Shown: one piece after another, positions 34,202-64,000 of the stretch
Layout of the letters: each line of letters starts with the position of its first letter
Numbering within the stretch: the stretch's first letter is position 1
Assembly: GCF_032854445.1 (NCBI RefSeq)
Contig: NC_088307.1
Coordinates: 7,948,017-8,012,016, forward strand
From: Liolophura sinensis
Taxonomy: Eukaryota; Mollusca; Polyplacophora; Chitonida; Chitonidae
Length of the DNA stretch: 64,000 nucleotides
Direction of reading: 5' to 3'
Made by a program: the position numbers and the translations under genes
The notes under the pieces: model-generated
The model's database searches: none
Told to the model about the DNA's origin: nothing
The model's input: the letters and a program-made list of their open reading frames with translations, nothing else

Positions 34202-34753
34202 TAAATGAAGTGTGTATCAGGTGAAAGGCCAGGAAAATACATATACTTTTAACGTTTTTCCAGCCGAGTAAAATGGTTTAAAAACATCAAATTCTATGCT
34301 GATACGTAGTGACCCACAAGGTGTCTGTGTCGTCACCTCCATATTTTTAAATAGTTCGTTTCAACGTTCGCTGTTCGAATACATTCATAGGTCTATATGT
34401 ATATGTATTCAGAATAATGAAATTTGGCAGTCCATATGTGTTTTGTGACAAAAATCTGATGTGACGTCACTGGTCCCAGTGTGGTCAGAAAAGGCCATCG
34501 CAGAATCAAAAGATTGCAATGCATTTTACCATGTCCAAAACGTTATAAAACAATAAATCCAACTATTTTTGTGGACAGTGTTTAATGGTCTTTCATCTGA
34601 TATATACTTTATTTTAGATAGATAGATCCTTTACTTACCCAGGGTTACATAATTAGTTATAGACCTAGTTTAGAGTTTAGCGTTTTATTTCGCTGTGAAA
34701 GACGATGACGTGAGTGTGAGTAGGTATGTGAATATAATTTTATTATATCTCAA
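34202..34753. other. Intergenic DNA, no gene seen
   Basis: AT-rich sequence with no supported feature before the next SINE. Confidence 0.5.
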
Positions 34754-34868
34754 AAATTTATTTATTTATTTGATTGGTGTTTTACGCCGTACTCAATATT
34801 TCGCTTATACGACCGCGACCCGGAAAACCCACGGCCATTCGCAGGTTGCTGCAAGACCTTCCCACTAT
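34754..34868 (-). repeat. SINE family 1 with internal deletion
   Basis: tttatttatttgattggtgt tail, acgccgtactcaatatttcg core and a jump to acggccattcgcaggttgct, so the catataatgctgg block is lost. Minus strand. Confidence 0.8.
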
Positions 34869-35589
34869 CTCAAAAAGGTACAAAAATAAACAGCAAACAA
34901 AGCAGATTCGCAATGACCGCCTCAAAATACTCTGGAAAACATCAAATTTATACCAAAATATAACACATTTTTTTATCTCATATACTCGACCAGTGACGAG
35001 CTTCTAAAGTTTTTAACGAATTTTAATGTCTTTTTCGAAGATTATGTAACTAGTATTGCTCTACAAGAGCATCAAATTTCTTGCGGATCCGTCGGTTGGT
35101 CCTTGAGAAGATGTTCACCACTGTGTAGCATAAGAGGCCAACAGTTTTCCAACAGACGAACTTCCGAAAACTAATAATCCTAGCAAGACCAATAGGCTTC
35201 CAACTTTACGCTTGGTAGTCTAGTAATGTGTGTATTAAACGAATAAAAACAAATATTTGTGTCTCTCTCTTTGGCAGATTTATTGCACAAAAACACAACA
35301 CTATAAAATGTTCACTGACATATCTATATGTTATATATTACAGGAAAAGATCAAGTTATAATGCAGCAATTTATCAAAAGCTACTTGGTAAAAATTAGGC
35401 CATGAACGGTATTCATAGTTTAATCAGTACAGAGTTATACTCCATCACAGTGCACGCTCACTTCACATTCCAGTCAGCACAACCAAATACTGAACACAAT
35501 ATTATGAATCACGCCAAGCTAAGATATAAGGGTGGTAGTGATATTGGTGTTGCCTTCCACCAAAGACGTTCTAATTTGTGCCAGAATAA

Positions 35590-35690
35590 CCTGCCAAAGG
35601 TCAATGGTTTATTCTGGCTCTCCAGTTTCCTCCACGCCGCCATCGCATAAGTGACATATTCTAAAGCATGGCGTTAAACAATGATAAAAT
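35590..35690 (+). repeat. Degenerate SINE 3' end
   Basis: ctggctctccagtttcctcc, acgccgccatcgcataagtg, acatattctaaagcatggcg and ttaaacaatgat follow the family 1 order at low identity. The surrounding 34869-36404 sequence holds no supported gene. Confidence 0.5.
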
Positions 35691-36309
35691 AGTATGCTTA
35701 TGTTGTTGTGTTTTTTTTTGGTGTTTTTTTTTTGTCAGAACCACGCACATCACAATTTCAGCGGAAGCTAAGCGTATCCTTACTGATAACGTCTGACTAT
35801 TGATAAGTTCAAAGACACACAGAACTTACCTGGGGAGGTTCACACTTAAAGAAACTATATTAGGTGTCTCTACGGATTGAAAGATCACTTTTATTTCGTG
35901 ACAGCAGATGTGACATGAGCATAAGGCGCGGCGCATGCGCCGTCCAGGTGTGTGAAGCAGAATGCAACATGGCCACATGGTAGACTACAAACCACCATTT
36001 GCATCTATTCGCAGGCCACCTAACAGCTACGCCCATATAGTTGCACAGATTCATATGACTCATAGATATGCATAAGCGCTCAAATCCATGCCCTGGTTTG
36101 ACGCAAAAATGTGCGACGCGACCGTGTGTGATCTGACTAGCATCGCCCACCACCTGTGCAAAAGGACAATATACTACTTATTGGATGGTCTTCTGGAGAA
36201 TAATTAAGTAGACAAATATGAAAGGCCACTAAACGTGTTCTTTCAGAGGAGAGGTAAAACTTGAAAAGCAAAATCGCATATATGTAACAACACTTTGCAT
36301 CAATCTAAG

Positions 36310-36358
36310 ATGTACAATAATCGTATAAATCTAAGATGTACAATAATCGTATAAATTG
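36310..36358 (+). repeat. 25-bp direct duplication
   Basis: aatctaagatgtacaataatcgtat occurs twice back to back just upstream of the SINE. Confidence 0.7.
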
Positions 36359-36404
36359 AAAAAGAATCCTCTGGTAAAATGACAAATTACGTTTCAATCT
36401 TAAC

Positions 36405-36552
36405 TCTGCAGCCGTACGTGGAAGGGTCTTTCAGCAACCTGCGGATGGTGGTGGGATTTCCCGGGTCCCTCCCACCATAATGCTGGCAGCCGTCGTATAC
36501 GTGAAATATTATTGAGTGCTGCATAAAACAGCAATTAAATACATAAATAATC
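36405..36552 (+). repeat. SINE family 1, 3' two-thirds
   Basis: Begins at the gccgtacgtggaagggtctt segment, then cagcaacctgcggatggtgg, tcccaccataatgctggcag and a gtgaaatattattgagtgct core with an A/T tail. Confidence 0.8.
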
Positions 36553-37817
36553 AATCTAAATAACACTCAACAAAACTGAAAAAAAAAACTTATTTAATAT
36601 CAAAAATGTTTGGACTACATTAATGTTCAAAGAAAAGAAGAGTTTAGACACATCTGTTATTGAAAACAGAAGCGCTGTGTACACTGTTTTCAAGTGGAAA
36701 ATATTGAAGCGTTTAGTTCATGCAGTTGTCTCTCACGTCATTATTGTGAGTCGGCTTCAAAGGAGCCATAAAATATACCCCGATCTTAAGCTTTCGCCAA
36801 AGAAAAAAAAACAAATGTAGATTGACAGCACATAGATCGAGGTACTTAGATGACACAGTGTTTAAATAGGCATTAATCTGTAAGTTAAACTTCACAATCT
36901 TGAGATTTCATTTTCCTATTTCATCCATAAAAAAAACTTTATATAAAAAGGTAAATGAACACAAAATGGAGTATTACACAAAGGAGGAGAATCCACACGA
37001 AGAACAAGAATAAATCGAAGTAGGCATATTTTACATATACAAGGTAAATATTGTTCAATGACAATTTGAAGTGCTTTTATTGATTGATTTTGTTTGGCGT
37101 TTGCAAATCTCATTAAATAAAGAGGTGTGCAAGCTAGGGGAAGATGTGACCTCAATAGCACGTGACAGCATATTTACAAAGTGGACATCAGCTGATAGAC
37201 CACGCCATGCTGATTCGGAATATAAATTATTTTCTAAAAATTTTTCTTTATGAAAGACTTGAAAAAAATAGATTTTTAGGAAGATCTTTCGGATCTTATT
37301 GTTTTATGAGGCCACCAGTGATGTGGGTGAGGCCACCACAAATGCGTGCTGGTCAAAATGGCTGTACATGAACAGCTACATTCTAGATAAATCTACAATG
37401 TACATGTTGACCCCACGCTGTTGGGTACGTAAAATTTAAATATATTGGTAACTAGCAATATTTAGATGCCAAACAGTAACGTACGTCACCGGGCGGCACA
37501 CAAATTGCATGTAAAATGATCCCGAATTTCCACCTTCCAGTAAAAAATGCTGAAAAAATCTTACTAACCATCACAGTTGTACAGGCTATTTACAACAGAA
37601 AAACACTTTTATCAGCAACGAAAGTGCTTTGCAAAATATCAGTAATAACCTTATTGTATCTGCCAAACATATTTGTGCAATATGTTCTTTTCAGTTCAGC
37701 ATTTTGTCCTTTGCAAAACAGCAGTGTCACTATTGGAGGTCAAGTCTAGTAACCCTTCTTCGTCACCAAAAAACATATCCCGTATGTAATTATTTAACTG
37801 CCATTGAGGTCAGTCAA
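36553..37817. other. Presumed P450 3' flank, no gene seen
   Basis: AT-rich sequence below the P450 stop codon, so part of it should be 3' UTR. No convincing minus-strand AATAAA lies close to the stop; the nearest I noticed is TTTATT at about 37077 on the plus strand. Confidence 0.4.
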
Positions 37818-57363
<19,546 letters not shown>

Positions 57364-59089
57364 CGGTACGGTACAAGGGCAATGCTATTACTGTAATTAT
57401 TGAGAAAAATAGGCGTAAATGAAAAACAGCTCTTCTATATATGCTGATATTATTTTGATTTCTTATCATTTAACCTTCACCATAAGCTGAATAAATAGCG
57501 ACTACACATATTATTGACCAAAATAGGCCCAAGTGGTTTACATTTCAGGAATGTCACATATCTTCAGAGCAAAACCAGACAAAAGTTCCAGCGCAAAGAT
57601 GATTCTTCATCAGGAATATGGATACTGTATTAGACTATATATACACGTATATAAAATAATTTATAAGAGGTTCATGTTTATTTCAAAAGATTTATAACTT
57701 AATAGCCACATGTAGCTTAATTCTATATTTCTTTAAAGCCATTGATCTAAGCCCACAGATTATACCTGGGCTTTTCCTCAATAAACAATAAATTTTTGTA
57801 ATGATGGTAAGAAAATAGGTTATGTGTAGATCAACAGTAAACAGCCCCACATCAGCTGATATGAGCCTAATTAAATTTATTGCTCTTTGTTTACTTCGAG
57901 TTGCAGCCGACACAGCGAAAGGGGTGTTCAGGCACGCAGCTTCACTGGTAACATAAGAGCGGATCGGTTATGTCTCTTTCATGTGATGTGAGATTCATTT
58001 GTGTATTTGTCTTCTTTATATTCAGCTTCACGTATTAACCTAAACCTGGGCCAACATATATAATGCTATCTATACAGGCAGCCCACATTGTTTCCATTAG
58101 GCCAGCAGTGTTACAACATACTATATACAGCGTGTACACGTATGGCTGGCTAGCGGATCGTAAGCCAGTATTTATACATATATACCTACCTGATATACCT
58201 GACAGTGCAGTGTTTCAACATGTAACAGTACACGCAATATCAGTAGACAGAATATCGGTATAGCATTATTCTCAATATCAGCTGCACAGCAGAAGGTTCG
58301 GTACATGGATATAAGATATTTACCTACATCCCAGGTAGGTGCGGATACGCTACAACCTACGTTACGCTAACAAAGACGGGTGGCTAAAAGTGAAAACCAA
58401 TTAGGTCTCAGTGAAACACCATTTTGAATGGTGAATCAACTCCAGTTGGATTCGAACACGCAACCTCACTGTTTAAGGGGCTGGCGGAGGTAGGGAGCGT
58501 GACTACCTTTGTGCGCTATATGCGTATCGGTATTTATGCACCGTGGGGTTTTAAACATATTGCTCAATCAACAACATTTTCAAAAAGCTGCATGAAGTTT
58601 AATGGTTAAACTTTATAATGGTACTTATCAGCACTGACAAATGCATTATGTAATCAAAAGAAACCAACTCAATAGGCCTATGCTTTTCGTGAGGTAGATC
58701 AGCGAGCGCAGAAGTGTACGGGGAAAGGCCATCACTGACTCGGGGCGCTTCAGCCGCTCAACCAGGGAAGGACGCAAGCTATCGCTCACCGTGCTCTAGC
58801 CACCGTGCACCACCGAGGTCAAGGCTGGTTTCCTTCGCTAAGGAGTTATAGCGCATTTAACGTCTTTTGTATCAGTGCTTAAACTAGATAAGTCTTCATT
58901 AGACAACAGTAACTGTCCCACTAAAAATGTATACACCATCCAGAACTTACTTGATACTTTTCGTGCGATGTATCAGCCCCACAGTCTTCGTCTACCGGCT
59001 TACAGCTCTCTAGGCCTATAGGCTTCCGGTACGTAACGTGCAAATCTCCCGAACAGTCAACCTAAACAGGGGCGATAACTTGATTATGA
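57364..59089. other. Intergenic region between the divergent P450 and SLC5 genes, P450-proximal part
   Basis: No coding exon recognised. It should contain the P450 promoter and 5' UTR (minus strand). No convincing TATA box could be tied to a start. Confidence 0.5.
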
Positions 59090-59750
59090 CAGGAAGGATC
59101 AACCTCGTCTTCAGTCTCACAAGTTCATGTAGAAAAAACATATTCTTTAGAAAGCAGGTTAATGCTCATTCTTACCCCACAAGAACCCCAAATCAACATC
59201 GTCTTCTGTCTCACAAGCTCATGTAGAAAAAACATATTCTTTAGAAAGCAGGTTAATACTCATCATTACCCCACAAGAACCTCAAATGAACATCATCTTC
59301 TGTCTCACAAGTTTATATCAAAACAACGCATATTCTTTAGAAAACAGGTTAACACTCATCATTACCCCCACAAGAACCCCAAATCAACATCGTCTTCTTT
59401 CTCACAAGTTCATGCAGAGACGCATATTCTTTAGAAAGCAGGTTAATACTCGTCTCTACCCCACAAGAACTCCAAAATCAACATCATCCTCTGTCGCACA
59501 AGCTCATGTAGAAACGCATATTCTTTAGAAAACAGGCTAATACTCGTCTCTACCCCACAAGAGCCCCAAAATCAACATCATCCTCTGTCGCACAAGCTCA
59601 TGTAGAAACGCATATTCTTTAGAAAACAGGCTAATACTCATCATTACCCCCACAAGAACCCCAAATCAACATCGTCTTCCGTCTCACAAGCTCATGTAGA
59701 AACGCATATTCTTTAGAAAACAGCCTAATACTCATCATTACCCCCACAAT
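59090..59750 (+). repeat. 94-bp tandem array (7 copies)
   Basis: Unit: tcatgtagaaacgcatattc, tttagaaaacaggctaatac, tcatcattacccccacaaga, accccaaatcaacatcgtct, tctgtctcacaagc. The tattcttt anchor recurs at 59141, 59235, 59331, 59425, 59519, 59613 and 59707. It lies about 540 bp upstream of the SLC5 start codon. Confidence 0.93.
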
Positions 59751-60289
59751 TAAGAACCCACAGGGGACGGAGCAAGAGAAAAAAAAATACCGCATGGTTT
59801 TGGTGCCATCCATAAATATACTCATGCTAAAAATTCGGGATTTTTTGCCCCCACGACCGAATATCCCGATGTATTCACCCTCCACCATCACCCTCTATAC
59901 ACCTTTTATACCTAATTACAAAGGAAAGTAATTACTATAAAGGAAAGTTATAGTATAAGCCTAGACCTGGATTCGAACGCATTACTTTTGTTTGTCTCGG
60001 AAAAGAAGACACACGTTAACAAAATTTGGGTCATCACTTGACCACAGGCGACCGGCCTGTATCATATATCTGATGCCAGGACTATACATAATTAATATAC
60101 TAGGTCAAAGACATCAACACATTAACCTACTTGTCACCTGACAATCTCAGACACGACCTCGGATAAGACACCATCACTCGGGGCTGTACGTTGCTGCCCA
60201 CATTGTGAATGTGTGTGTATATGTAAACGATACGGGTGTTAGTTTCATTAGTTTTTCAGAACGGCCTGTGTGATGATAATCACATCACC

Positions 60290-63018
60290 ATGGGAACACG
60301 TGGACTGGATCATTGGGTGGACATTGTTGTTGTTGCTGTGTATTTTGTTTTCGTCTTGTCTGTGGGCTTATGGGTAAGCAATGTGAATATTAACCATCGA
60401 ATGCATCCACGTAAAAATTATTGCTTGCGATACCTAACTCAAATACACGGACGCTCACTGTTCAAGTATTGTCCTCAAACACCATAGCACATCAAACCGC
60501 CTGAATTATGAGGTCGCAAGTTCGAATCTAGCTTTCGGCTTCGGATGTAAGTCAAGAGGTTTATGAGGTATTTGTGATAGAGCACTGGTTTTCTTCCACC
60601 CATCACCTCTCCACCGTTGTGAAAGAAAAAAAATGTTTACGTCGTTAAAGTTCATGGCATCAAATAAAAAAATAAATTGACTTAAATACCAGCAATAAAA
60701 CCCCGATGTTTTCATCAGTTTAAGTGGACAAGACAAACTCTTAATGAATTTTCAGATTTTATGATAATCCACAATTCCTGTCTTGCGTCTTGCTTTCGGC
60801 ATTATGGAAACTACTGTCACAATCTTCGAAACATTAATTGCAGATATCTAGAAAACCGTGTTAAGTAACATAAGACAACTGCTTGTAATCTCGTTGAGTG
60901 GAAGTAGAAGCTCTGAGAAAATGGAAATGATGCTATGCTATGAAGAACTGTGGTCTTCCTCTTACATAAGGCTTAGTTATATCTTAAAATAGAACAACGT
61001 TCAATGTAATTCAAGACTCCCATCTAATTTATAAAGCTAAGGGATACTCCCGTTACTGTGACCCATTGTGCGGTTTAAGCGTCACGAGCGTAACCAGCCG
61101 CTGCTTTAGTGAATGTAGTTAAGGAGCTAACTTGATTCAACTGAAATCAAGAGACAAATCGCTTTTTCCTTCATATTTATAAAGTAGTGATACCCCACGA
61201 CTGCCACCAAATCCAAGGTTGGACACCTACGTTTGCACTGCGTTACAGAAACGTGGAGGGAAAGCACAGACAAACGAGTGTGTATACAGTTTATAATTAA
61301 ACCAACGGGACCGCCTATCATGAAGACAAAAAGGCTACTGAACAAACATAGATATGGACATCAAAACAAAGAAGTGCATATAGTAATGCCTTTTGTAACA
61401 AAACCGAGGAAGACCTATGGCATAAACAAGTCATTGTTCCTCCAGGTCGCAACTGTCCTGAACTTGACAATCATACGGTTAATACATTTGGTGAATGCTA
61501 CATGGTTGGCTGGTAACCTGCGACCTTTCATTTTTATTGCACAGTCCATGTGTACGTCAAACAGAGGCAGTGTGAGAGGATACTTTCTGGCAGGTTCAAG
61601 TATGTCGTGGTGGCCGGTGAGTTTTAACATTGCATCACACGAAAAACTTTCTGACAGGCTCAACCATGTCTTGGTGGGTAAGGTTTGACGTTATCACCAG
61701 ATATTTTTACATAAACTCAATTTGAACATCTCCAAAGTTCCGCGAAGCAACTTGTTCGAGTTACGAGTTATCTCCCTTGTAAAACCGAAAATCTTGTGCG
61801 TTCTTTAGTCTTAAGAATGGAATTTTTGGAAGTGGATGTCAACCGAGGTTAACCTTTTCTATGTCTCGCCACATGCGGTAAATGTGTCGATCCGACACAT
61901 AAAAAGCAGTTATTTCCCGTAACTCCCCCAACACTTCGTGTTGATCGATACATAGGGTTGCATTCCACAATTTGTAATTTCGTCACCCGGTTTGTTTTAG
62001 CGAGGGTCTGAAGCTTGGTAAATGTCTTACCCCAGCAAAATTAAAACCTTTTGATCAGATCTGAACATTTAATACCGACATCCAAGCGTGTTTTTTTTTG
62101 TTCAAAGACAGACCATGGAGGTATGTGCTACACAGGACTTCAGGCCGTTGAGGTCCAGCCGTAATCGACGTGGAATAACTGACAAGCCATTGCCATTGAT
62201 ATATATAGCGATGCGCTAAGCGGTGTATTTTATCTCTATAAGTACATATATGTTGCATCTATATTTTACGATGAATACAGTTAATATTCCAACGTGTAAT
62301 TGTTTGAGGGTCGCTTCGTTTTCTCATTAGCTGGTTTTTGTTGTAAATTTTACCTTGGCCGTTAGTCAACTTCAATGAACTGCTGTACAATTATGTCTTA
62401 GTGACCGCTGAACAGTTACATTATGGTGCTACCACAGGGGACACTTTCTGGTTCGTACGAGTATGACTTGGTGGCCGCTGTGTAGTTACATTATGGTATG
62501 CCTTGTCATATATTCAGTTTGAAAAACAGATTAAATATTAATAGACTGTCGGCTCGATTTAGCTGAAATACTAGTCAGGTGGCGTGAAGCCATAATTGTT
62601 CATTTATGTACGGACTGGGTACTATTTAAGAATGTGGAAACCACTGAAAGCCATGGTCAGAATGATTTCATTCAAAGATATTTTTCTTCAAATTCTGGAG
62701 AGGTTTAATCCAGCAAGAACATTGCACATTGTTGCACATGTACATAATGGAAGTGATATGAGGAGTTTGTTTTCGTTCTTTGAACTTTGAACACAGTAAT
62801 TACTGAGTTTAAGGGTTTTGAAGTTTTCATAATGTTATTCTGCGACTGACACTGTCAAATCTGGAAATGAGTGTTTTGATTAAAATGGTAAACGGAGTTA
62901 TTTACCGTTGCAGGTGGGAGCATCCATCTTCTCGAGCAATATCGGCAGCGAGCATTTCCTAGGTCTGGCGGGTACCGGCGCAGCGTCGGGGATAGCTATT
63001 GTCCTTTATGAATGGAAC
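60290..63018 (+). CDS. SLC5-family sodium/solute cotransporter (SGLT/SMIT type), first three coding exons, 3' partial
   Basis: Plasma-membrane Na+-coupled transporter of sugars, inositol or related solutes. Exons 60290-60373, 61545-61616 and 62914-63018 are all phase 0 and give 87 residues. Exon 1 starts at an ATG in strong context (tcaccATGg) and encodes the N-terminus and TM helix 1 ([21 protein letters not shown]). Exon 2 gives [19 protein letters not shown], the conserved R-x-x-x-x-FLAG-x-S-M-x-WWP segment. Exon 3 gives [20 protein letters not shown] followed by [15 protein letters not shown], the hallmark helix-2 region. From memory, GSEHF is shared with SMIT-type members, while TGAASGIA is like SGLT1. 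The remaining exons lie beyond the window. No residues that define substrate specificity are visible. Confidence 0.9.
60486..60680 (+). repeat. Diverged tRNA-like SINE in SLC5 intron 1
   Basis: Box-B-like gtcgcaagttcgaatctagc, then ggttttcttccacccatcac, a tail with acgtcgttaaagttcatggc and atcaaataaaaaaataaa. The order is as in the other SINE families. Confidence 0.55.
60681..62913. other. SLC5 introns, no further gene seen
   Basis: AT-rich intronic sequence around exon 2. The 151-codon ORF at 61233-61688 is exon 2 extended by chance on both sides. Confidence 0.6.
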
Positions 63019-64000
63019 GTAAGTCAGTTTATTCACTCTCTTTGCCTGTTCATTTATTTGGATTATATCAGTATCCCTCCCTTTTAGCGTTCTTTTTGAT
63101 CACATCACGACTGCGTCTTTCTTTAACATTTAAGGCAGGCCTATTTTAAATATTTTAAGTGCTGAATCAGTCTATATCTATGGCAAAGACACCAGATATA
63201 ACACCACAATCATACAGCCTCAGTATGGATGTATTGACATTCGGTGAGGTAGTACGCTTATATGTACCAGTAAGAGATGTTTTGAACCATTATTACTATT
63301 ATAACCTACATTTCTTATTCTAACGTTATTAAAAACTGTGACTGCATGTGTCCTTACCTTTAAAATACATGTGTTTGAGAGATTGGCGGTACCAATTCTA
63401 TTAACCGGACTGGCCTTTGGAAGTTATTCACAGTGACCACTAGTGAAAGTTTGACTTTCGTAGCTACTTTTATTTTACTCTCTGAGCTCTACATCTTTAG
63501 TTATATATAATGGTGAACATGACTGCGGACATTTTTGTTTTTGTTTTTTGGAGGATTGAGGTGTGATTTTGAAACTTCACTAGTTTTGTATACCCACATG
63601 CCTAACTTCTAATAAGAACCGTAGTAACAATCGCACTCACATTGCCTGTAAATTTCACAGACACAGGTAAAATTTTGTTATTGAAGAGGAGTAGTTATCC
63701 CAACCCTCATTGCTAGGTTGGTGCCAGTTTTCTCCAATGCCTACACGTATAATATAGCAACTCTTATAAAGAAATCCCGGAATTCCCTAGTACCCCTTGT
63801 CCGTCTACTTTGACATGTTTTCTAAAGTGTTTCCGCCATCTTCAGAATTTTATCAAATCAAACACCTTGCTATCAGATTGCCCGGCCTAAGCTGTGACGT
63901 AGCTTTAACCCATTCACTCCATGAAGTGACATATGATAACACAGAACTACTGCCCATGACATCATTTTGAGATCGTTTAGAACGATTTATTTACGTGTAG
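63019..64000. other. SLC5 intron 3 to window end, no exon seen
   Basis: Starts with donor gtaagt. I found no segment encoding the next conserved SLC5 helix, so exon 4 is probably outside the window. Confidence 0.6.

Noticed and set aside
61233..61688. 151-codon ORF as an independent gene
   Set aside because: Only 61545-61616 matches the SLC5 family and it has proper splice sites; flanking codons are intron read-through.

Overview
The window is eukaryotic nuclear DNA from an invertebrate animal. Genes are split by long AT-rich introns with GT-AG junctions, minisatellites are numerous, and there are many copies of tRNA-derived SINEs. The commonest SINE 3' end (gtgaaatattcttgagtacggcgtaaaacaccaatcaaataaata-type) is, from what I know, widespread in molluscs and related lophotrochozoans. 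A mollusc is the best guess; the species cannot be named from this sequence.

Layout. (1) 699-14435, plus strand: the 3' part of a receptor-type protein tyrosine phosphatase. It has a Thr/Pro-rich linker, five fibronectin-III domains, a transmembrane helix and two tandem PTP domains. Eight exons with matching phases encode 1,380 visible residues; the 5' end lies outside the window. (2) 14436-29271: no convincing gene. This stretch holds SINEs, an 88-bp and a 68-bp minisatellite, and two copies of a short inverted-repeat DNA transposon. (3) 29272-30516, plus: an intronless 414-residue, mostly disordered orphan protein. (4) 31637-34067: a GC-richer segment bounded by diverged inverted repeats, with compact broken coding debris inside. 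(5) 37818-57363, minus: a complete cytochrome P450 gene that I assembled exon by exon (11 exons, all phases consistent, 516 residues). Its introns carry many SINEs and minisatellites, including one whose unit copies the gene's own exon-10 5' splice site. (6) 60290-63018, plus: the first three visible coding exons of an SLC5 (SGLT/SMIT-type) sodium-coupled transporter, which runs off the right edge.

The four genes (membrane receptor phosphatase, orphan protein, microsomal monooxygenase, solute transporter) show no sign of a shared pathway. The P450 and the SLC5 gene are divergently arranged with about 2.9 kb between their start codons. The most unusual items are the decoy splice-donor minisatellite in the P450 intron, the altered catalytic residues of the phosphatase (WPE in D1, dead D2) encoded in one 2.57-kb exon, the inverted-repeat segment at 31.6-34.1 kb, the paired MITEs at 21.9 and 23.6 kb, and a roughly 207-bp palindrome at 56.6 kb.
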